Shown in pieces: positions 9,565 through 19,683 of a stretch of 64,000 nt of DNA. Where the stretch lies: NCBI RefSeq assembly GCF_014262665.1, contig NZ_CP046883.1, positions 434,001-498,000 on the forward strand. The letters run 5' to 3'. Every line of letters begins with the position of its first letter. The stretch's first letter is position 1. The DNA comes from Corynebacterium anserum. Lineage in GTDB: Bacteria; Actinomycetota; Actinomycetes; Mycobacteriales; Mycobacteriaceae. The translations under genes were made by a program, and so were the position numbers. The notes under the pieces were generated by a model. The model worked only from the letters and a program-made list of their open reading frames with translations, had not been told where the DNA came from and searched no databases.

Positions 9565-12132
9565 ATGGTTCACAATGACACTGTTGCTGATGCCCAGAAG
9601 GATCCGAATGCGCAGCAGCCATACCTCGAGCTGGGTCTGAAGGACGAGGAATACGGCCGCATCTGCGACATTCTTGGTCGCCGACCCACCGACGCAGAAC
9701 TGGCGATGTACTCGGTGATGTGGTCTGAGCACTGCTCATACAAGTCGTCCAAAGTACATCTGCGTTATTTCGGAGAGACCACTACCGATGAAATGAAACG
9801 CAAGATGCTGGCAGGCATCGGCGAAAACGCAGGTGTGATCGACATCGGAGACGGTCATGCTGTGACATTCAAGGTGGAGTCACACAACCACCCTTCCTAC
9901 GTAGAGCCCTATCAAGGTGCCGCGACCGGCGTGGGCGGTATCGTTCGCGACATCATGGCCATGGGGGCACGGCCTGTTGCCGTGATGGACCAGCTCCGTT
10001 TCGGAGCTGCGGATGCCCCTGACACCCAGCGGGTACTACCCGGCGTCGTGGCTGGTGTCGGCGGTTACGGAAACTCTCTGGGACTGCCAAATATCGGCGG
10101 TGAGACTGTTTTTGATCCCACATACGCTGGCAACCCTTTGGTTAACGCGCTGTGCGTAGGCACGTTGAAGGTGGAAGACCTCAAGTTGGCTTTTGCCTCT
10201 GGCACAGGCAACCGAGTGATTTTGTTCGGATCTCGTACAGGGCTTGATGGCATTGGCGGCGTCTCCGTTCTCGCATCCGACACCTTTGAAGAAGGTGCAG
10301 AACGCAAACTTCCTGCTGTCCAGGTAGGTGACCCATTTGCAGAGAAGGTCCTCATCGAGTGCTGTCTTGAGCTGTACCAATCCGGGGTTGTTGTGGGTAT
10401 CCAAGATCTCGGCGGTGCCGGTCTTTCCTGCGCAACCTCAGAGCTGGCTGCCGCTGGCGACGGCGGTATGCACATCGACTTGGATAAAGTACATTTGCGC
10501 GCTGAGAATATGACTGCCGCAGAGATTCTCAGCTCAGAGTCTCAAGAACGCATGATGGCTGTGGTCACCCCGGACAACGTGGATGCTTTCATGGCCATAT
10601 GCGAAAAATGGGATGTTCTTGCCAGTGATGTTGGATATGTGTCGGACACCGGCCGCCTCACCATTGAGCATCAGGGTGAAATTGTTGTGGATGCGCCGCC
10701 GCGCACACTTGCCGATGAAGGCCCGATCTATAACCGCCCGATTGCCCGTCCCGCGGATCAAGACGCGATCCAGCGTGATCCCCAGCTGAAATATCCAGAC
10801 ACCACCCAAGGGCTCCGCAATCAGTGGTTAAAGCTCGTAGCCTCACCAGCTCTGTGCTCTCGAGAGTTCATCACTGAGCAGTATGACCGGTATGTCCGCG
10901 GCAATACCGTGCTAGCGAAAGATTCTGATTCTGGTGTTCTGCGCATTGATGAAGAAACCGGCCGCGGCATTGCGGTGGCAACGGATGCTTCCGGTCGCTA
11001 CACCCGTCTCGACCCCTACCGGGGGGCTCAACTGGCGCTCGCAGAGGCTTACCGTAACGTCTGCGTCTCTGGTGCTACACCTGTTGCAGTATCCAACTGC
11101 TTGAATTTCGGTTCCCCCGAAGATCCAGGCGTCATGTGGCAGTTCCAGCAGGCAGTGCATGGTCTAGCCGATGGATGCAAGATCATGGAGACCCCAGTTA
11201 CCGGCGGTAACGTTTCCTTCTACAACCAGACTGGCCATGTGCCGATTCTGCCCACACCAGTGATCGCAGTCTTGGGCACCATTGATGATGTCTCCACGCT
11301 CATCCCGTCTCAACTGTCTCAGGGCGATGCTGAAGATTATCACTTGATCCTCGCGGGTGCGGAAACCAAGGATGAACTCGGTGGCTCAATCTGGCAGCAA
11401 GTTATCCATGACCAGCTTGCAGGACTGCCTCCAGAGGTTGATTTGGAGTTTGAGAAGAAGCTCGGCGCCGTCATCGCGGAGCAACGTGACTCTATCGCTG
11501 CTGCGCACGATTTGTCTGAGGGTGGCCTATCGCAGGCAATCGCTGAGTTTGCGATCCAGTCCAACACCGGCGTGACGGTGAATCCACTTCTGGGGCTGCA
11601 CTACAGCGCACTGCTGCAGACGGATGAGGGCATTGAGGCAATGGACGAACTCGTTGCTGAGGAAAATGGCACATCCGAAAAACCGCTGTCAGCTGAGCGT
11701 CGCACTGAGTTGGAGAACGTGGTGAAGACTTCCGGCCTGCGTAGCAGTGTGCAGGCAGCTGCCGTCTCACTTTTCTCCGAAACTGCTTCTCGCGTATTGC
11801 TGGCGGTTAAGGCTGAGCATTATGGCGACGTGATGGTTGCATTGTCTGATGCAGGCCTCACCGGAACTTGGTTGGGTGTCGCCGGACCTCACGCCGGTGC
11901 CTCTGATGATGAGGGGAAACCACTCGTTTGCCTGTCCACGGAAGCCATGCCAAAGCAACCAATGAGCCAGTTCACTGAGATTGCTCATGATAGGAAGCAA
12001 GCCTCCACCGAAGGAGACACTGTTCACAGCGTGAATCTCACTGTTTCTGTAGCTGAGTTGCGGGAGGCCTGGACCAATACCCTGCCCGCATTGTTCGCCC
12101 ATGCTGCTGGTGCAAACTCCGTGGTGAAGTAG
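9565..12132 (+). CDS. purL: Phosphoribosylformylglycinamidine synthase subunit PurL
   Basis: 855 residues. It is the synthetase subunit converting FGAR to FGAM with ATP and ammonia. Family landmarks include [26 protein letters not shown] and the second-half [14 protein letters not shown] and [10 protein letters not shown]. An AAGGAG ribosome site precedes ATG 9565. Small-type PurL proteins are usually about 740-770 residues. The excess here maps mainly to a charged segment around residues 680-725 ([15 protein letters not shown] and following) and a long C-terminus. Together with purS and purQ it completes the three-subunit enzyme. Confidence 0.95.
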   Translation: MVHNDTVADAQKDPNAQQPYLELGLKDEEYGRICDILGRRPTDAELAMYSVMWSEHCSYKSSKVHLRYFGETTTDEMKRKMLAGIGENAGVIDIGDGHAVTFKVESHNHPSYVEPYQGAATGVGGIVRDIMAMGARPVAVMDQLRFGAADAPDTQRVLPGVVAGVGGYGNSLGLPNIGGETVFDPTYAGNPLVNALCVGTLKVEDLKLAFASGTGNRVILFGSRTGLDGIGGVSVLASDTFEEGAERKLPAVQVGDPFAEKVLIECCLELYQSGVVVGIQDLGGAGLSCATSELAAAGDGGMHIDLDKVHLRAENMTAAEILSSESQERMMAVVTPDNVDAFMAICEKWDVLASDVGYVSDTGRLTIEHQGEIVVDAPPRTLADEGPIYNRPIARPADQDAIQRDPQLKYPDTTQGLRNQWLKLVASPALCSREFITEQYDRYVRGNTVLAKDSDSGVLRIDEETGRGIAVATDASGRYTRLDPYRGAQLALAEAYRNVCVSGATPVAVSNCLNFGSPEDPGVMWQFQQAVHGLADGCKIMETPVTGGNVSFYNQTGHVPILPTPVIAVLGTIDDVSTLIPSQLSQGDAEDYHLILAGAETKDELGGSIWQQVIHDQLAGLPPEVDLEFEKKLGAVIAEQRDSIAAAHDLSEGGLSQAIAEFAIQSNTGVTVNPLLGLHYSALLQTDEGIEAMDELVAEENGTSEKPLSAERRTELENVVKTSGLRSSVQAAAVSLFSETASRVLLAVKAEHYGDVMVALSDAGLTGTWLGVAGPHAGASDDEGKPLVCLSTEAMPKQPMSQFTEIAHDRKQASTEGDTVHSVNLTVSVAELREAWTNTLPALFAHAAGANSVVK

Positions 12133-12194
12133 GGTCAGCAGCCCCGTAGCGTCGTGTTGCGGCCAGCTGCAACCCTAGAGCTGCAGCTGAGCCG

Positions 12195-13244
12195 CTAACT
12201 GGTGATTTTGTAGTCCTCGCGCAGAGGCCGCACCAGTGGGTGAGGCTGGTACTCGGCGCGTAGCTCGCGCAGTTTGGTCGCGTGAGCTTCGAGGCGCTTG
12301 TCCTCGTTGGTAACTGGCTTAAACTGCCGGGCATTCAACGGATTGCCATCAAGATCCGTTGCGACATAGGTAAAGGACGCGTGGATAGCCACGGGAAGGT
12401 TGTCTTTACCTTCACGCGGGTCACCCGCTCGAAGATGAACCATCACGGACATGGAGCGCTGGTCCGTGCGGACAAGCCTGGCGTCGACTTCCACCAGATC
12501 ACCAATATGAACAGGGCGGTAGAAGCGGATACCACCTGCATACACTGCCACGGTACGCTCCCCAGTCCACTGCATAGTGCAAGCGGTAGCAGCTTCATCG
12601 ATCCATTCCATGGCGGTACCGCCATGGACGTTACCGCCCCAGTTGACATCAGTAGGTTTCGCGAGAAAACGGTTGGTCAACTGTGGAGCAGTGGAGTCAT
12701 CCGAGTACACCTGCTTCAGCATTTCCTCTTCGATCGCCTTGCGCAGCTGTACGCGAGAAAGCGCCGCTTCAGCTACGCGCTTTTCCTCGTCAGTTTGGGG
12801 TTGATACTTGGGGACACGCTTAGGCTTACGGTCCTCACTCATCGCCACGAAAATCACCAGGCAATCGCATGCACGGGTGAAAACTCCCTCACGCGGGTCG
12901 GCGGAGAAAACCTCGTTGACGATGTGCATAGAAGAACTGCCGGTGTAAGTAATCCGTGAACGAACTTCAACCATGTGACCGGAAGGGATGGGTCGGTTGA
13001 AATGGATGTGCCCAACGTAGGCGGTGACACAATAGGACTGCGACCATCCCACGGCACAGGCGTATGCGGCCTTGTCGATCCACTCCAGGACGCGCCCGCC
13101 GTGCACACCATTGGCTCCCGCCATGAGAATGTCGGTTGGTGCTGCGAGGAAGCGAAGGGTTACTTCGGGGCTGCGTTCGGTGATGAAGTCTGCTCCGGTA
13201 GTGGTTACTTCACCGGTGTTTTTGGAGGCGGTGTTCTCTGCCAC
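12195..13244 (-). CDS. Acyl-CoA thioesterase, double hotdog domain
   Basis: 349 residues with two tandem hotdog domains (about 15-160 and 185-320). Each contains the acyl-CoA hydrolase pattern: GGRVLEWIDKAAYACA in the first and GGTAMEWIDEAATACT in the second. The two-domain form hydrolyses acyl-CoA to free acid and CoA; the physiological acyl chain cannot be read from sequence. It starts at GTG (MAENTASKN) and is convergent with purL and divergent from the sterol-carrier-like gene. Confidence 0.88.
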   Translation of the reverse strand: MAENTASKNTGEVTTTGADFITERSPEVTLRFLAAPTDILMAGANGVHGGRVLEWIDKAAYACAVGWSQSYCVTAYVGHIHFNRPIPSGHMVEVRSRITYTGSSSMHIVNEVFSADPREGVFTRACDCLVIFVAMSEDRKPKRVPKYQPQTDEEKRVAEAALSRVQLRKAIEEEMLKQVYSDDSTAPQLTNRFLAKPTDVNWGGNVHGGTAMEWIDEAATACTMQWTGERTVAVYAGGIRFYRPVHIGDLVEVDARLVRTDQRSMSVMVHLRAGDPREGKDNLPVAIHASFTYVATDLDGNPLNARQFKPVTNEDKRLEAHATKLRELRAEYQPHPLVRPLREDYKITS

Positions 13245-13327
13245 TGCTTTTCTATCTTTCTGTAGTCCGATCCTTATAGATCTATGTGGAACTTTTTAAT
13301 CCTAACGCGATGGGTAGCCTAGTGTGC

Positions 13328-13780
13328 ATGAAGAGAGGTTTAAAGGGGCCGGAGCTATCTGCCGCAGCGCGGCAAGCGGTGGAACATGTTCTTCCCTGGG
13401 TGAGAGATGAGTCGGCACCTCACCCGTCGCGCCTGGCACTGGCTGAGGCTGTGCGCTTGAGCGTTCAGGTGCTGGAAGAGCTCGCTCCGGGACATGCGGT
13501 GGAGGTGAGGGTTCCGCCGTTTGTTGCGGTTCAGTGTGTACAAGGGCCTGCTCATCGACGCGGTACCCCTCCCAATGTGGTGGAGTGTGCGCCGCGTGAG
13601 TGGTTGCGGGTGGCCGTGGGGGATGTTTCTTTCGCCGACGCCACACTCGACGCTTCCGGCACTCGAGCAGTTGAGGTAGCGTCATTTATGCCGCTTTTCC
13701 GCTTCGATTTTTCGTCTATCCCGCGTTGCGAGAATGTTGATGAGCACAGCAGCGATGATGAATGGGGTGGGCTTGGGTGA
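13328..13780 (+). CDS. Sterol-carrier-family-like protein of the purL-purF interval
   Basis: 150 residues from ATG 13328. Sequence resembles the actinobacterial proteins annotated as sterol carrier family that sit between purL and purF in mycobacteria (AARQAVEHVLPWVRD, then VRVPPFVAVQC and PREWLRVAVGD). The ligand is unknown. TAGCCT at 13315-13320 lies 7 nt before the ATG with no SD, so it is probably leaderless. No catalytic motif is visible. Confidence 0.65.
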   Translation: MKRGLKGPELSAAARQAVEHVLPWVRDESAPHPSRLALAEAVRLSVQVLEELAPGHAVEVRVPPFVAVQCVQGPAHRRGTPPNVVECAPREWLRVAVGDVSFADATLDASGTRAVEVASFMPLFRFDFSSIPRCENVDEHSSDDEWGGLG

Positions 13781-13836
13781 GATGAGGATTGTCCGAACTG
13801 TTGGGTTTGTCCTGCTGGGGTAGTAAGGTGTGCTTC

Positions 13837-15453
13837 GTGGCAAACACGAATAGCCAGGATAATTCGCGGGCGCATCAGGTGGTAACTCAGCCAGATGTGG
13901 CCCTACGTTCTACCCAACGTTTTTCGTATGACGATCAAGGGGAGACGAGCCCGCGTGAGGAATGTGGTGTCTTCGGAGTATGGGCCCCAGGCGAAGACGT
14001 TTCAAAGCTAACGTATTACGGACTTTATGCTTTGCAGCATCGCGGTCAGGAGGCCGCCGGCATTGCTGTGGGTAATGGGGGCCAGATCGTAGTGTTCAAG
14101 GATCTGGGTCTGGTGAGCCAGGTATTTGACGAGCAGTCACTGGACTCCCTGAAGGGGCATGTTGCCATTGGCCACACACGTTATTCCACAGCTGGTGGGG
14201 CAAGTTGGGACAATGCGCAACCGATGTTCCGCATGAGCCCCGATGGTACCGATGTGGCTTTGGGTCATAACGGCAACTTGGTGAATCACATTCAGCTCAC
14301 GGATGAGGCTGCTGAACTGGGACTGGTTGATCCAAAAGCTCACCCGTCAGATTCTGATGTGATGTGCGCATTGCTTGCTCATAGCACCACGGATGAGCAC
14401 CCTTTGGAAGAAGCTGCTATTGAACTTTTCCCACGCGTTAATGGTGCCTTCTGTGTGACGTTCACCGATGGGCAGAATCTTTTTGCGGTGCGCGATCCTA
14501 AGGGCATTAGGCCTCTGTCTCTAGGACAGTTGGAGAATGGTGGTTGGGTAGTAGCCTCAGAGACCTGCGCGCTGGATATAGTCGGCGCGCAGTTTATCCG
14601 CGATGTTGAACCAGGGGAAATGGTCATCATCAATGAGGATGGGGTGCGTTCCAGAGTCTTCGCGGAGGCCGAGCGCAAGAGCTGCGTTTTCGAATACGTT
14701 TATTTGGCTCGCCCGGATGCAGTGATCAAGGGTCAGTCGGTGCATGCCGCGCGCGTGGAAATTGGTCGACGCCTCGCGTTAGAGTCCCCGGCCGATGGCG
14801 ACATGGTCATTCCTGTCCCTGATTCCGGTACACCGGCAGCAGTGGGTTTTGCCCAGGGGTCTGGTTTGCCGTTTTCCCAGGGGCTGGTGAAGAACGCTTA
14901 TGTAGGGCGCACCTTCATTCAGCCATCCCAGACTATTCGACAGCTGGGAATCCGCTTGAAGCTGAACCCACTGCGTCAAGTTATTGAGGGCAAGCGTCTT
15001 GTGGTTGTGGATGATTCGATCGTTCGAGGAAACACCCAGCGTGCTTTGGTGAAGATGCTGCGCGATGCTGGTGCTGCTGAGGTGCATGTGCGCATCGCGT
15101 CACCACCTGTGAAGTGGCCGTGTTTCTACGGTATTGATTTTGCCTCGCCGGAGGAACTCATCGCTAATACCGTTGAACAAGATGACCCAGTTGCCCGCAT
15201 TTGTGAAGAGATCGGTGCGGACTCCTTGGCTTATGTTTCTACGGAAGCAATGGTCGCGGCATCTGAGCAGCCGTATAACGAACTATGCGCTGCATGCTTT
15301 GACGGCAAGTACCCATTGGGTATGCCGGAAGGTAACCCGAACACCGAGCTGGTTCGGTACATGCAGGCACAGCAGAGTTGCGAAACCGCGGATCCGCTTG
15401 AACAGTTCGTTCAGGATGCTGAGGATGTTGAAAGCGTCACGTCGGAGCAGTGA
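13837..15453 (+). CDS. purF: Amidophosphoribosyltransferase
   Basis: 538 residues from GTG 13837. It makes phosphoribosylamine from PRPP and glutamine, the committed step of purine synthesis. The N-terminal nucleophile Cys43 lies in REECGVFGVWAP and would be exposed by removing a 42-residue propeptide. The PRPP loop VVVDDSIVRGNT is intact. Cysteines near the C-terminus (ELCAACFDG) fit the iron-sulfur type. A TAAGGT -10 box (13824-13829) is 7 nt before the GTG, so the start and a leaderless transcript support each other. The propeptide is long compared with many PurF proteins. Confidence 0.95.
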   Translation: MANTNSQDNSRAHQVVTQPDVALRSTQRFSYDDQGETSPREECGVFGVWAPGEDVSKLTYYGLYALQHRGQEAAGIAVGNGGQIVVFKDLGLVSQVFDEQSLDSLKGHVAIGHTRYSTAGGASWDNAQPMFRMSPDGTDVALGHNGNLVNHIQLTDEAAELGLVDPKAHPSDSDVMCALLAHSTTDEHPLEEAAIELFPRVNGAFCVTFTDGQNLFAVRDPKGIRPLSLGQLENGGWVVASETCALDIVGAQFIRDVEPGEMVIINEDGVRSRVFAEAERKSCVFEYVYLARPDAVIKGQSVHAARVEIGRRLALESPADGDMVIPVPDSGTPAAVGFAQGSGLPFSQGLVKNAYVGRTFIQPSQTIRQLGIRLKLNPLRQVIEGKRLVVVDDSIVRGNTQRALVKMLRDAGAAEVHVRIASPPVKWPCFYGIDFASPEELIANTVEQDDPVARICEEIGADSLAYVSTEAMVAASEQPYNELCAACFDGKYPLGMPEGNPNTELVRYMQAQQSCETADPLEQFVQDAEDVESVTSEQ

Positions 15454-15540
15454 GGTCAAAGATCACCGTGGCGACGTGCGGTGAGGACCGTCATCTTTTT
15501 CTTTTCCCATTAACTTTAAGGTCTAACGGAAACCAACAAC

Positions 15541-16614
15541 ATGACTGATAACCGAAACAACACCGGAGCCTCCTACGCTGCTGCGGGCGTGGACATCGAG
15601 GCTGGCGACCGCGCTGTGGAGCTTTTTGCTCCTTTGGCAAAGAAGGCCACCCGTCCAGAGGTGCGAGGAGGACTCGGCGGTTTTGCTGGCCTGTTTGCCT
15701 TGGGGGAGTATGAGAAGCCCTTGCTGGCCGCAGCGTCAGATGGTGTAGGAACCAAACTGGCGGTTGCTCAAGCAATGGATAAGCATGACACTATCGGGCA
15801 AGATTTGGTCGCGATGTGTGTGGACGATCTGGTTGTCTGCGGTGCTGAGCCATTGTTCTTGCAGGACTACATCGCCATCGGCAAGGTTATTCCTGAACAC
15901 GTTGCCTCCATCGTGAAGGGTATCGCCGAGGGGTGTGAACTCGCCGGCTGTGCCCTGCTGGGCGGTGAGACCGCCGAGCACCCTGGCCTGATGAAGGAGG
16001 GTGAGTATGACGTCTCTGCTACGGCTGTGGGAGTGGTAGAAGAGGCGAAGCTGCTCGGGCCGGATCGTGTTCGCCCGGGCGACGTGGTTATTGCTATGGC
16101 CTCTTCCGGCTTACACTCCAATGGATACTCTCTCGCGCGCCATGTCTTGTTGGAGATGAATTCTTTGCCGTTGGATGGTCATGTGCAGGATTTTGGCCGC
16201 ACCCTGGGTGAAGAGTTGTTGGAGCCTACACGCATCTACGCCAAGGATTGCCTCGATTTAGCGAGTGAGTGTGAGGTCCACACGTATGCTCATGTCACCG
16301 GCGGAGGCTTGGCCGCGAATCTAGCCCGTGTCATCCCGCAGGGGATGATTGCAGAGCTGCATCGTTCCACGTGGACTCCGGGACCTGTTTTCCGCACCAT
16401 TGCTCGTCTGGGACAGGTGGAACAAGCAGAGATGGAAAAGACGTTCAACATGGGTGTGGGGATGGTGGCCGTCGTTGCCGAAGATGACGCCGAGCGTGCC
16501 CTGGCTATGCTGACCGCACGCCACATTGAGGCCTGGCGTTTGGGGGAGGTTCGCCCCGCTGCTGAAGTTGGCTCCGAAGGTGCGGTGTTGACGGGCGAAT
16601 ATAAGCGGGGATAA
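15541..16614 (+). CDS. purM: Phosphoribosylformylglycinamidine cyclo-ligase (AIR synthetase)
   Basis: 357 residues, normal length. PurM closes the imidazole ring of AIR with ATP. Motifs include SYAAAGVDIEAGDRAVEL at the start, SDGVGTKLAVAQ, DDLVVCGAEPLFLQDYIA, and GGETAEHPG. It lies 87 bp after purF and is followed two bases after its stop by a strong terminator, so purF-purM probably form a unit. Confidence 0.96.
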   Translation: MTDNRNNTGASYAAAGVDIEAGDRAVELFAPLAKKATRPEVRGGLGGFAGLFALGEYEKPLLAAASDGVGTKLAVAQAMDKHDTIGQDLVAMCVDDLVVCGAEPLFLQDYIAIGKVIPEHVASIVKGIAEGCELAGCALLGGETAEHPGLMKEGEYDVSATAVGVVEEAKLLGPDRVRPGDVVIAMASSGLHSNGYSLARHVLLEMNSLPLDGHVQDFGRTLGEELLEPTRIYAKDCLDLASECEVHTYAHVTGGGLAANLARVIPQGMIAELHRSTWTPGPVFRTIARLGQVEQAEMEKTFNMGVGMVAVVAEDDAERALAMLTARHIEAWRLGEVRPAAEVGSEGAVLTGEYKRG

Positions 16615-16616
16615 GT

Positions 16617-16671
16617 AATAGCGGGTTCAGGTGCTCTCAAGGAGGCATTCCTGAACCCGCTATTTATTTCT
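16617..16671 (+). terminator. Intrinsic terminator after purM
   Basis: A perfect 15-bp stem pairs 16617-16631 (AATAGCGGGTTCAGG) with 16650-16664, with an 18-nt loop, followed by TATTTC. It immediately follows the purM stop. Confidence 0.9.
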
Positions 16672-16728
16672 ATCTGTCGGCATGATCTAGATAGGGCTAA
16701 GTCGAGCGTTAAGGCTTGCGCCACATTG

Positions 16729-16756
16729 CTCGACTATGAGACCTCGACTATAAGAC
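16729..16756. repeat. 14-bp tandem duplication downstream of DUF3073
   Basis: CTCGACTAT(G/A)AGAC occurs twice head to tail (16729-16742 and 16743-16756) with one mismatch. A GTCGAGC copy in inverse orientation at about 16701-16707 could pair with it. No gene overlaps. Confidence 0.8.
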
Positions 16757-16825
16757 AGTGTCTGAGATAGCCCGTCGTTCTAGTACCCGAGAAGAGCGGT
16801 CCAGGCTTTCTGGGAGTGCGAAGTA

Positions 16826-17008
16826 TCAGTTCTTGCTAGCCCAGCTGTCCCAGTCATCATCGTCGTCGTACGACTCGTATGACTGGTCGCTGCGCTCAGT
16901 ATCTCCAGAAAGCTCGCGTTGGAGCCTCTCTAGATCCATTTCTGGAGTGTTGTACTTCAATTGACGGGCAACCTTAGCCTGCTTAGCCTTTGCACGGCCG
17001 CGACCCAT
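16826..17008 (-). CDS. DUF3073 family small protein
   Basis: 60 residues from ATG 17008, preceded by an AAGGGGGT ribosome site. The N-terminus is strongly basic (MGRGRAKAKQAKVARQLKY) and the C-terminus strongly acidic with a run of five Asp (SYDDDDDWDSWASKN), the pattern of DUF3073. Its place between purM and ygfZ is conserved in actinobacteria. The function is unknown; the charge split suggests nucleic acid or protein binding, which is inference only. Confidence 0.85.
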   Translation of the reverse strand: MGRGRAKAKQAKVARQLKYNTPEMDLERLQRELSGDTERSDQSYESYDDDDDWDSWASKN

Positions 17009-17204
17009 GGCTTGACCCCCTTGCGGTGTCGAGGTGGCGCGGGGAAGCAACCACCCTTTTCTTACGTATTAGTTTCTTCCTGTCCTACACCATAGCGGTT
17101 TGACTCTGAGATTTCCGAAACGGGCATGGCTAAGAAGCGAATATCGACCACATTTTGTGGGTAGAGGCGGCGTTTACCTGGAATTATGGGATAATTGTCA
17201 CAGA

Positions 17205-18362
17205 TTAATTATTTTTTCGCAGGGTGCGGATTGCGGCACGTCCGGGTCTCGCTGCATCATCGGCACGGATATCGTCCGGGTCGATCGCTGCGTCGACACC
17301 GTCGCACATCAGATTCGGTACGGCGGCAGGGTTTTTGGCCATTTTTTCTACGACGCCACGTTTTACCAATGCCAGGGCGATAGGCCCGTAGTCTGCATCG
17401 TGGACGGAGGAGCCCACTCTGCCGATGTCGCGTCCGCCCGCGTTCAGGGCACATCCGACTTTTGGCAAATGGTCTGCTGATCCATCCAGGTGCAACTGAA
17501 CCAGGACTCGTGGGGACTTGCCTAGGTTGTGCACTCGTGAGACAGTCTCCTGCCCGCGATAGCACCCCTTATTCAGATGAACAGCAGATTCAGTGGGGCC
17601 TTCCTCTCTCACTTCTTTTTGGGTGGCTCCTTGGATACCAGATCCGATAAACGCCGGGACCTCGTGAGGGATCGTACGCTCATCCAGATCCAGGTTTATA
17701 TCTGGTTCGCGCGCTTGAATGCGTAGTGCTGTGTATGCCATCAGTCCAGTGGGAGTGGCCTTATGTGCTAGGTCGTCCCAATGGGAGGTTATTTCTTCTC
17801 GGGGAAGGAAGATATCAGTCACGGGGACATCTCCTAGACGGCGGGAGCGCCGGAATGTGTGGGCATCGCCCTGCGCCTGGTTGGGGCCTTCCAACTGAAA
17901 GTCGCCGTATTCCGCTCCCACTATGGCCAGCTGTGCGAGGGGAGGGCGAGTGATCTCCACCTGAGACCAGAAGACCATCCTGTGTAGGTACTCTTCCAGT
18001 AAATCGGCGTGAGCGGAGTCTACGTCGAGCATCAAGCCGTTTTCTAGCGCAGAGATACCGAAGTAATGCTCAACGTGCCCATGCACGTCCAGTATCAGTC
18101 CCCACGTGGCCTGCCCTTCTTGGATGGCATTCACTTTCTGGGAAATAAGGTTGTTGAGCCACGTGGTGGCCTCTGGCCCGCTTACTAGCAGCGTGGTGCG
18201 ATCCCACAGGTCAACGAGCCCGGGAGAGGAGGGGCCGAGACGAGATTGCTCCGTGAGTGGGTTGCCGTAGTGCCAGGCAACGGGAAGTGTGCGTCCGTCC
18301 GCTTCATTGAAGGCTGAGGGGACGTGAGAAAGAATCGGGCTCAACTTTTCAGCATTATCCAC
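17205..18362 (-). CDS. ygfZ: Folate-binding YgfZ/GcvT-like protein
   Basis: 385 residues. The diagnostic motif K-G-C-Y-x-G-Q-E is present with Cys267. Family members bind tetrahydrofolate and support assembly or repair of iron-sulfur proteins. The start codon is GTG (V-DNAEKLSPIL), with AAGGAT close upstream. It is divergent from the aminotransferase gene and precedes DUF3073 in the same direction. Confidence 0.9.
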   Translation of the reverse strand: MDNAEKLSPILSHVPSAFNEADGRTLPVAWHYGNPLTEQSRLGPSSPGLVDLWDRTTLLVSGPEATTWLNNLISQKVNAIQEGQATWGLILDVHGHVEHYFGISALENGLMLDVDSAHADLLEEYLHRMVFWSQVEITRPPLAQLAIVGAEYGDFQLEGPNQAQGDAHTFRRSRRLGDVPVTDIFLPREEITSHWDDLAHKATPTGLMAYTALRIQAREPDINLDLDERTIPHEVPAFIGSGIQGATQKEVREEGPTESAVHLNKGCYRGQETVSRVHNLGKSPRVLVQLHLDGSADHLPKVGCALNAGGRDIGRVGSSVHDADYGPIALALVKRGVVEKMAKNPAAVPNLMCDGVDAAIDPDDIRADDAARPGRAAIRTLRKNN

Positions 18363-18551
18363 ATCCTTACTTGTACCAGCGAATGGAGTAATCGGGGAGG
18401 TGCTATTGACTGCTGCGGAGAAAAGCGACGCTTGCTAGGGGATACCGCTTGCCGTGGAGAAGGGTGACACTGGCCACGAGGAATGGATCATTGACGGCAA
18501 CAGTGAGGGCAGAAGAAGATCCGCTGACGGGTAGCGACTACGCTGGCACAC

Positions 18552-19499
18552 ATGAACAGCAGTGACTCAAGGCAGTTGACTACCCCGGCTCCTAGCCCAC
18601 ATGACTACGTGGGAACACCAGCTCTCGCCACACCAGCACAGGTGATCGTCGACGTATTGGGCGCGCCGGAGCCACAACTTTGTGATCCTGCAGAACCAAT
18701 GATCTTCGCGGATGATTTGGCTGCTGTGCGCGGAGACGGAGTATTTGAGACACTGATGCTCCGCAACGGCGAAGTTCATAACCTGCAACGGCATGCCACT
18801 CGTTTTGTCACTAGCGCCGCAATGCTGGACTTAGGTGAGCCCGATCTGGATCGATGGCTGGCTGCCACGGAATTAGCTGCAGAGGCTTTCGGCGCATCCG
18901 TCGGTGCTCCTGAAGCGGCGCTGCGCTGGGTCTACTCCCGGGGGCGCGAGTCTACGGGGCAAGCTACCGGCTGGGTGACCGTGGCTCCCATTGCGGCGGA
19001 TGTCCTGACAGCCCGTCAATCTGGGGTGAAGGTGATGACTGCTGAGCGTGGTTTTCGTATAGACCTCTCCGAGCGCTCTCCCTGGGCTCTGATCGGCGCT
19101 AAAACGCTATCCTACGCGGCTAACATGGCAGCTTTGCGCTACGCGAAAGCTCATGGTCTCCAGGATGTTATTTTTGTCTCTGATGAAGGGCACGTCTTGG
19201 AGGGACCAACTTCTAGCGTGGTTGTGCTGCGGGATAACACTCTTGTGACGCCACCTATCGAAGCCGGTGTGCTTCCCGGAACTACCCAGGCAGCCCTGTT
19301 CCGAGTTGCTGAGGAACAGGGCTGGGAGACGGCATATGAGGTGTTGAGTGTCCAGGATCTCATCGAGTCCGATGGGGTGTGGCTTGTATCTTCTGTGCGC
19401 GTCCAGGCGCGCGTGACTGAGCTGGATGGCCATGAGATGCCTCGGGCGGAGTGCGCCGATGAGATCGAGCAGATGATGTGGGAAGCTGTGGCGCACTGA
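18552..19499 (+). CDS. Aminotransferase class IV (aminodeoxychorismate lyase-like)
   Basis: 315 residues, PLP fold type IV. The candidate Schiff-base lysine is Lys184 in LIGAKTLSYAANM. The early ADDLAAVRGDGVFETLML and the late VLPGTTQAAL match the branched-chain aminotransferase / aminodeoxychorismate lyase group, so it may release pyruvate from aminodeoxychorismate for folate synthesis; D-amino acid transamination is an alternative. TACGCT at 18539-18544 lies 7 nt before the ATG, indicating a leaderless mRNA. Confidence 0.83.
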   Translation: MNSSDSRQLTTPAPSPHDYVGTPALATPAQVIVDVLGAPEPQLCDPAEPMIFADDLAAVRGDGVFETLMLRNGEVHNLQRHATRFVTSAAMLDLGEPDLDRWLAATELAAEAFGASVGAPEAALRWVYSRGRESTGQATGWVTVAPIAADVLTARQSGVKVMTAERGFRIDLSERSPWALIGAKTLSYAANMAALRYAKAHGLQDVIFVSDEGHVLEGPTSSVVVLRDNTLVTPPIEAGVLPGTTQAALFRVAEEQGWETAYEVLSVQDLIESDGVWLVSSVRVQARVTELDGHEMPRAECADEIEQMMWEAVAH

Positions 19500-19683
19500 G
19501 ATGCGGCGTCGTAAATCCGTGGTTTGGCTGGAACCTTCCGCGCGGAAGAATCCAGAAGGCCCCGGGGGTCTCTTACTTCGGATCAGGTACGGCAACGTAC
19601 CGCAACCTTTGCCAAACTACGACGCCGTAGTGCAGAATCCGCGAGGCAGAGGTAGCCAGCGCAGCCGCATTAAGTGGACGACA

